Assembly: GCA_021850955.1 (NCBI GenBank)
Contig: JAJZKH010000017.1
Span: 1-10,728 of the forward strand
From: Microcaldota archaeon
Lineage (GTDB): Archaea; Micrarchaeota; Micrarchaeia; Micrarchaeales; CABMGC01
Length of the DNA: 10,728 bases
Direction: 5' to 3'
The notes beneath the pieces were generated by a model. That model ran no database searches. It was not told where the DNA came from and saw only the letters and a program-made list of their open reading frames with translations. The translations under genes and the position numbers were made by a program. This document shows positions 6,884 to 10,728 of this stretch, one piece after another (position 1 is the stretch's first letter; each line of letters begins with the position of its first letter).

Positions 6884-6890
6884 AGAATAT

Positions 6891-7757
6891 ATGCCAGAGG
6901 AATTAGACGAATTGAACAGATTGTTTACCAGCAAGAACGTAGAGGATGTTATAAAATTCTATGATCATTTTGATACTCCAGATCAGTTAATAGAATGGAT
7001 GAAAAATAGACCAAGCGCTCCTATGAAAATCTATGAAGTAGAAGGAGAGAAAGACTTAGTAGTTATTATACCAACTAATAATCATAATGGCCAGTTTGCT
7101 AAAAATTGTAAAGATGTTTTCAAAGGATTACAGATAGTTTTTGTAGAAAGCAACGGGCCTTTCTTCAACTATGCAAGAAGCTGCAATTACGGCTTTAAAT
7201 ATGCTTTGAAATACAATCCTAAATGGATAATTTTGAGTGGGCATGATGTGTCCAATCTAGATGATATATCTAATTTAAAGTATAACCTTTTAAAATTCAC
7301 AGAATATGATTTGTTAATTTTGAGTCCAAAATTTGGGCATTCATTTTTTTCTAGTATTTCTAAAAAAACTTTTTTGGTGGATACATATTGGAAGTTCAAG
7401 GACAACGAGTACTTTAATTTATTTAAAAAATTTGGTATAACCTATTTTACGCCAACTCTTAAATTAAGAAGAAGACTTTTTTATAAGCCAATTTACAAAT
7501 TCTTTAGTTTTACCAATTTTGCATGTTTCAATTATTCTCTGGTTAAGAAACTAGATGGTAATATTTTTGATCCGGTTTTTATTAACGGTAGCGAAGATAT
7601 CTTCTTTTGTTACAAGTCTTATATTAATAAGTACAAACTTAAGTTAATAGATTATAATTTAGGAAATTTAGATAGATCTACTTTAGGCACAGGGAGAATA
7701 AGGCTTCTTCATTCTTTTGCATCGTTGGTGTATTTAAATTTTTTGTTTAATTATTAA
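6891..7757 (+). CDS. GT-A-fold glycosyltransferase (GT2-like)
   Basis: This 288-residue protein is probably a sugar transferase of the GT-A type. After an N-terminal segment of about 55 residues with LIEWMKNRPSAP (33-44), the fold starts with VVIIPTNNHNG (57-67). IVFVESNGPFFNYARSCNYG (82-101) follows, where the Asn/Ala-rich part resembles the FNxARNxG segment of GT2 enzymes. The position of the DXD metal motif reads SGHDV (116-120), with only one acid (D119). GSEDIFFCYK (233-242) supplies the ED catalytic-base motif. I have an impression of similar archaeal proteins annotated as glycosyltransferases, but could not check it. It is the only plus-strand gene in the cluster and has its own interlocked promoter, so it may be controlled separately. 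It converges on the sulfatase-fold gene with 59 bp between stop codons. Donor and acceptor are unknown. Confidence 0.75.
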   Translation: MPEELDELNRLFTSKNVEDVIKFYDHFDTPDQLIEWMKNRPSAPMKIYEVEGEKDLVVIIPTNNHNGQFAKNCKDVFKGLQIVFVESNGPFFNYARSCNYGFKYALKYNPKWIILSGHDVSNLDDISNLKYNLLKFTEYDLLILSPKFGHSFFSSISKKTFLVDTYWKFKDNEYFNLFKKFGITYFTPTLKLRRRLFYKPIYKFFSFTNFACFNYSLVKKLDGNIFDPVFINGSEDIFFCYKSYINKYKLKLIDYNLGNLDRSTLGTGRIRLLHSFASLVYLNFLFNY

Positions 7758-7816
7758 TTGTTATTTAGGATTTATTATAAGTATTTGATTTTACAAATTT
7801 ATTTTATGTCTCAAAT

Positions 7817-9145
7817 CTAATTGATTTTTGGTATTATAAATTCCTCTTTGCCTTTGAATATCTCCAATTCTTCCAGCAATTCCTTTGCCTTCTCTTTGTT
7901 ATCTTCAACTTTTAGCTCTTTGTTGCCTTCTAAGAATTCTTCGATTATGCCGTCAGTCCCGCTTACAGTTAGCTTAAATCCGTCTTTGTATACCGCTTTT
8001 CTCAGCTTTTCATACGTTTTCTTCACGTATTCTTCCCGGTGTTTGTACCCGCCGGGTAAAACAATAACTGCCCCATAGGCTTCGCTGAAAGTTGTTTCAG
8101 AGTAAACTGAGGAATCATCACCGCCGTCTAAAACATCTTTTATGAGTTTTGGCAGGTAAACCAAGTTCTGATACCCTTTTTTAGCCTCGAATTTTTTGTT
8201 GCCTGGGTATTTTATTATCATCGGTATTCTAATTAGTTCATCATAGAGGTAAGTGCTGTGCAGCATATATCCATGCTCATTTATTGCCTGTCCGTGATCG
8301 GAGGTTACTATTATCATCGTGTTGTCGTATTTTCCCGCCCTTTTCAGCGTTGAAATCAGTTTACCTATCTGCTCATCTAGGTATTCCATCTCTGCTATGT
8401 ATTCATTTCTTATGTTTTTTATCGAATTCTGGCTCATCGGCTTTATGCCGGTAACATTGTCCCATACTTCTTTTGAATTGTAGTTTCTGTATGGCTCGTG
8501 AACCTCCAAAAAGTTGATAAACCTGAAGAACTTGCTTTCCCAGTTTCCATTTGAAAGCAGCTTGTTAGTAAGTTCAGCGCCCTTATCCAAGGGGAAATTT
8601 ATAACTTCGCTGATTAATTTTTCTCTTTTACGTAATTTAGCAAATTCAAATATCTTTCCAAATTTGCCTTGTTTTATGAGTTTTAATGCGATTTCTTTTG
8701 GGCTTGCTCCTAACCTCCGGGCTTCCTGGAATATTGGGTCTTCCTTGCTTACCGGGAAGGGATCTATCATGAAGAAATTCTGGAAGCCGATATCAAATGC
8801 AGTTTGAGTGGAAACCATTGGATTGTTGGAAATTCCTAGGGTGTTATATCCCTTATTTGAAAAGTATTCTGCAAGCCTTTCAGCCTTTAGGTCCAAATTG
8901 AATTTAGTCAGATCCAAAAGCTTGTCCTTTTGAGTTTCATGTACTTTGTGTTCGTTTAGATACAAACCAGTAAACAATGAAACATGTGAAGGAAATGTCC
9001 ATGGAGAAGGAGCTATCGCATTTTCATAAACAACAGCATCTTCTTTAAGTTTTAATAAGTTAGGCGTTTTAGCTTCACCGCCGTAGATCTGCATTATGTC
9101 CTTTCGTAAACTGTCACAAACTATCAGCAAAACGTCTGGTTCCAT
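7817..9145 (-). CDS. Sulfatase/alkaline-phosphatase-superfamily hydrolase or transferase, Thr nucleophile
   Basis: This 442-residue protein has the alkaline-phosphatase-superfamily core. LLIVCDSLRKD (6-16) gives the first metal ligand D11. SPWTFPSHVSLFTGLY (47-62) is the nucleophile loop. VHEPYR (215-220) and SDHGQAINEHGY (282-293), with D283 and H284, supply further ligands, and LHSTYLYDELIRIPMIIKYP (295-314) is typical of sulfatase-like proteins. In true sulfatases the loop is C/S-x-P-x-R, whose first residue becomes formylglycine; here the aligned residues are T50-F-P-S-H54. Thr is the nucleophile in the phosphate-transfer branch (LtaS and EptA types), so a phosphodiesterase or phosphotransfer role on glycans is at least as likely as sulfate removal. 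No signal peptide or membrane segment is visible, suggesting a cytoplasmic protein. It follows the GT4 gene at 9177-10190 with a 31-bp gap, probably as an operon. Confidence 0.85.
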   Translation of the reverse strand: MEPDVLLIVCDSLRKDIMQIYGGEAKTPNLLKLKEDAVVYENAIAPSPWTFPSHVSLFTGLYLNEHKVHETQKDKLLDLTKFNLDLKAERLAEYFSNKGYNTLGISNNPMVSTQTAFDIGFQNFFMIDPFPVSKEDPIFQEARRLGASPKEIALKLIKQGKFGKIFEFAKLRKREKLISEVINFPLDKGAELTNKLLSNGNWESKFFRFINFLEVHEPYRNYNSKEVWDNVTGIKPMSQNSIKNIRNEYIAEMEYLDEQIGKLISTLKRAGKYDNTMIIVTSDHGQAINEHGYMLHSTYLYDELIRIPMIIKYPGNKKFEAKKGYQNLVYLPKLIKDVLDGGDDSSVYSETTFSEAYGAVIVLPGGYKHREEYVKKTYEKLRKAVYKDGFKLTVSGTDGIIEEFLEGNKELKVEDNKEKAKELLEELEIFKGKEEFIIPKIN

Positions 9146-9176
9146 TAATACATTAAAGATAATGTAAATTAATCCT

Positions 9177-10190
9177 TTAGCTTAATAGCTTTTTGTACTC
9201 TTCTATAAGAATTGCACGGCATTTATCCCATGAAAATTCTTCCTTAACTTTTTTTGCTTTTTCTGCAAAATCTTTTTGCAGTTCCTTGTAATCCTTTGTT
9301 ATTATATCATCTAGTTTGTCTATTTCAACAGCATATTTTTTGACTTCCTCAGGTATAACTGCATCCTTGTATATGAAAGATGGTATACCGCAGGCTATGC
9401 ATTCCAGTAACGGCAAGCCGAAGCCCTCATATGAAGTAGGGTAGACAAAGTAGTCAAAGCCGTTTATTACTTTTACTATCTCTTCTTCAGGTATTTTCTC
9501 CTTAAAGATTACACTGCCGAATTTTTCGTATTTTTTCTTTAGAAGCGGGTAATCTTCATTGTTTCCGAATATCACTAGCTTAAGCTTTGCATTTAACGAA
9601 GAGGCTATGAAGTCTTCAATAAGCTTTTCAACTCTTTTTCTCCTGTTGAAACCGCCAAAGTAACCTATTATTCCTTCTTTTTTGCTTTCCAAAGGCTTGA
9701 ATTTTTCTTCTATGCCCAAGTTATCAACGATAATTTTTCCGGGGTCGGTTTTAAGTATGTTTATTAATTCATCCCTTGTTTGGGTACTGTTTACCATTAT
9801 AGTGTCCGCTCGTTCAACGGCAAACTTAAATTGCTTTCTAAATGAAATCCCGCGTGCGGTGCCGTACACTCCCTTTACCTTCATTGTGCCGAAAACTGCA
9901 AGGTCATGCACTGTAAGGATAACTTTGCGTTTACTTAATTCCTTAGTTTTAACCATGACTTCAGGCTGCGTGAAATGTAGAACTTTGCCAAGCTTGTCGG
10001 CATTCTTTTCAAGTACTTTTTTCCGTCGGTAAAGCTTGTTTAATAGCTTGTTAGAAAGTCCTTCGTTGCTAAGGCTTTTTGAAAAGTCAACTACGTTTTT
10101 TATCTCCTTTATCTTAGAAATCTCATAGTTATATCTGGGTATGCCCCCTTTGCTAGGATCCAAAGTCTCAGATATAAGCGTCACTTCCAT
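9177..10190 (-). CDS. GT4-family glycosyltransferase
   Basis: This 337-residue GT-B enzyme carries a full GT4 signature. The N-terminus has DPSKGGIPRYNYEI (11-24), the glycine loop found near the acceptor site. LTVHDLAVFGTM (92-103) and MVNSTQTRDEL (132-142) complete the first domain. The donor domain starts with GIIGYFGGFNRRKRVEKLIE (173-192), includes the basic RRKR patch, and contains YEGFGLPLLECIACGIPS (254-271) with both acids of EX7E present (E255, E263). That contrasts with the Gln variants at 2640-3686 and 4754-5794. The ATG at 10190 has a TATA-like box 27 bp upstream. It is followed by the sulfatase-fold gene after 31 bp, so the two are likely cotranscribed. Acceptor and donor are unknown; its length is slightly short for the family but complete. 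Confidence 0.9.
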   Translation of the reverse strand: MEVTLISETLDPSKGGIPRYNYEISKIKEIKNVVDFSKSLSNEGLSNKLLNKLYRRKKVLEKNADKLGKVLHFTQPEVMVKTKELSKRKVILTVHDLAVFGTMKVKGVYGTARGISFRKQFKFAVERADTIMVNSTQTRDELINILKTDPGKIIVDNLGIEEKFKPLESKKEGIIGYFGGFNRRKRVEKLIEDFIASSLNAKLKLVIFGNNEDYPLLKKKYEKFGSVIFKEKIPEEEIVKVINGFDYFVYPTSYEGFGLPLLECIACGIPSFIYKDAVIPEEVKKYAVEIDKLDDIITKDYKELQKDFAEKAKKVKEEFSWDKCRAILIEEYKKLLS

Positions 10191-10212
10191 ACTATTTTAA
10201 TAGCAAAAGTAA

Positions 10213-10221
10213 AATTTAAAG
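10213..10221 (-). promoter_or_regulatory. TATA-like box for the GT4 gene at 9177-10190
   Basis: The minus strand reads CTTTAAATT, centred about 27 bp before the ATG at 10190, predicting a leaderless mRNA. The AATTTAAA core is close to symmetric, and the tRNA-Ser gene points the other way starting 38 bp away, so the same box might also serve the tRNA with a leader of about 16 bases. Confidence 0.45.
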
Positions 10222-10258
10222 TAATAATAAGCAGAAAATTCATATAAAAAAGTGAAAA

Positions 10259-10341
10259 GCTGGGTTGGCTGAGCGGTTAAAGCGCCGGTCTCGAGAACCG
10301 GTTTCCGAAAGGATGCGTAGGTTCGAATCCTGCACCCAGCG
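10259..10341 (+). tRNA. tRNA-Ser (anticodon CGA)
   Basis: The cloverleaf is readable directly. The acceptor arm GCTGGGT pairs with ACCCAGC, and the discriminator is G. The D arm is GCT/AGC with loop GAGCGGTTAA. The anticodon arm CCGGT/ACCGG holds loop CTCGAGA, giving anticodon CGA for the codon TCG. The long variable arm (TTTCCGAAAGGAT) marks a class II tRNA, as expected for serine. The T arm is GTAGG/CCTGC with loop TTCGAAT. CCA is not encoded and no intron is present at position 37/38. The gene lies between the glycan cluster and the next coding gene. Confidence 0.96.
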
Positions 10342-10347
10342 TTTTTT
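10342..10347 (+). terminator. T-run terminator after tRNA-Ser
   Basis: Six consecutive T residues follow immediately after the tRNA discriminator base, and CTT comes next. Archaeal RNA polymerase commonly stops at oligo-T stretches without a hairpin. The position directly after a stable RNA gene supports the call. Confidence 0.5.
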
Positions 10348-10431
10348 CTTAACAATTAAAACATTATAAACAACTCATAAAACACATAGAGTAAAGCAAT
10401 ACCGCTTATTTTTTGTGTTAATACAAAAAAA

Positions 10432-10439
10432 TTTAAATA
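10432..10439 (+). promoter_or_regulatory. TATA-like box for the gene starting at 10461
   Basis: TTTAAATA, preceded by a run of A that could be BRE, is centred about 25 bp from the ATG at 10461. This predicts transcription starting at or next to the start codon, so the mRNA should be leaderless. Confidence 0.6.
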
Positions 10440-10460
10440 TCGCTTGCTCCTTTTTACCTA

Positions 10461-10728
10461 ATGGACCATAAAAATAAAGAGGCTTACTCAGAAATAAAAA
10501 TAAATTTAAAAAGAGAAGAAAACGGGGCAAATTTGCTAAATTACTTGGAAAAAGCAGCCGCCGATCTTAATTTGTATACCGAAAATCAACATCTCAACGG
10601 GGTTATGTGCGGAAACCCTTGCCTTAACCAGGAAGACTGTGTAAACATTTCATTTTTCAGCCCGATTTCTAAGCTGCTCCACCTCTACATAGCTAAGTTT
10701 TCCATTACAGTAAACAAAAATGAGATTT
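10461..10728 (+). CDS. Unrecognised protein, 5' part only
   Basis: An ATG at 10461, placed about 25 bp after a good TATA-like box, opens a frame that is still open at the window edge (89 complete codons). It begins MDHKNKEAYSEIKINLKREE, an Asn/Lys/Glu-rich start. Residues 50-60 read CGNPCLNQEDC, three cysteines spaced C-x3-C-x5-C, which could bind a metal or form a disulfide. ISFFSPISKLLHLYIAKFSI (63-82) is more hydrophobic and may start a packed domain. I do not recognise the family. It is separated from the glycan cluster by the tRNA gene and its codon use is more balanced, so it need not belong to the glycan pathway. The start is well supported by promoter spacing; the end lies outside the window. 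Confidence 0.7.
   Translation, partial: MDHKNKEAYSEIKINLKREENGANLLNYLEKAAADLNLYTENQHLNGVMCGNPCLNQEDCVNISFFSPISKLLHLYIAKFSITVNKNEI

Noticed and set aside
9682..10032. A 116-codon plus-strand open frame antisense to the GT4 gene
   Set aside because: It lies entirely inside a gene with clear GT4 motifs, its product is low-complexity and hydrophobic, and no promoter box precedes it. The shorter plus-strand frames at 8514-8807, 7821-8078, 6158-6403, 3933-4210 and 3043-3699 are rejected for the same reason.
10259..10341. The tRNA-Ser gene as an integration site for the glycan cluster as a genomic island
   Set aside because: I found no second copy of the tRNA 3' end in the window and no integrase or recombinase gene. 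The position next to the cluster alone is weak evidence.
1..10728. CRISPR array, riboswitch, rRNA or defence system
   Set aside because: No regularly spaced repeats, no recognisable structured leader and no nuclease, helicase or toxin-antitoxin motifs were seen; every intact gene fits glycan synthesis except the tRNA and the partial right-end gene.

Overview
The window is low-G+C archaeal DNA carrying a surface-glycan or protein-glycosylation gene cluster. Three things point to Archaea. Several genes have a TATA-like box centred about 25-31 bp before the start codon and no Shine-Dalgarno sequence, which is the leaderless pattern. The glycosyltransferase gene at 6891-7757 is of a type I associate with archaea. 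A tRNA-Ser gene without an encoded CCA sits at the right-hand end. I cannot name the lineage; a DPANN or Thermoplasma-like archaeon is possible, but nothing here decides it.

Layout, left to right. Positions 1-401 hold no intact gene, but 31-226 looks like a decayed coding relic. Then follow, all on the minus strand: a GT2 glycosyltransferase (402-1376), an FkbM-family methyltransferase (1558-2355), a GT4 glycosyltransferase (2640-3686), GDP-mannose 4,6-dehydratase (gmd, 3694-4713), a second GT4 gene that is a partial twin of the first (4754-5794), and a third GT4 gene (5827-6852). A 38-bp divergent promoter region separates these from a plus-strand GT-A glycosyltransferase (6891-7757). This gene converges on a minus-strand pair: a sulfatase/alkaline-phosphatase-superfamily enzyme (7817-9145) and a GT4 gene (9177-10190). 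A tRNA-Ser(CGA) gene (10259-10341) and the 5' part of an unrecognised gene (10461 to the window edge) close the window.

Together the genes can make one nucleotide-sugar precursor (gmd converts GDP-mannose to GDP-4-keto-6-deoxymannose), transfer sugars to a growing glycan (six glycosyltransferases), and decorate it (FkbM O-methylation; possible phosphate-ester or sulfate-ester chemistry by the sulfatase-fold protein). No flippase, oligosaccharyltransferase, polymerase or keto-sugar reductase/aminotransferase is present, so the pathway must extend outside the window.

The most interesting structure is the pair of GT4 genes flanking gmd. Their 3' ends are near-identical at DNA level (168 bp, 7 mismatches, with a 73-bp perfect run) and the similarity continues past the stop codon through a TATA box. 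Their 5' halves are strongly diverged. Both also carry Gln where the GT4 EX7E motif normally has its second Glu. This suggests a cassette whose donor-binding half is homogenised or shared while the acceptor half diversifies. Base composition is uneven: the glycosyltransferase core is very AT-rich, while the FkbM gene and the sulfatase-fold gene are nearer 40-48% G+C in sampled 60-base lines.
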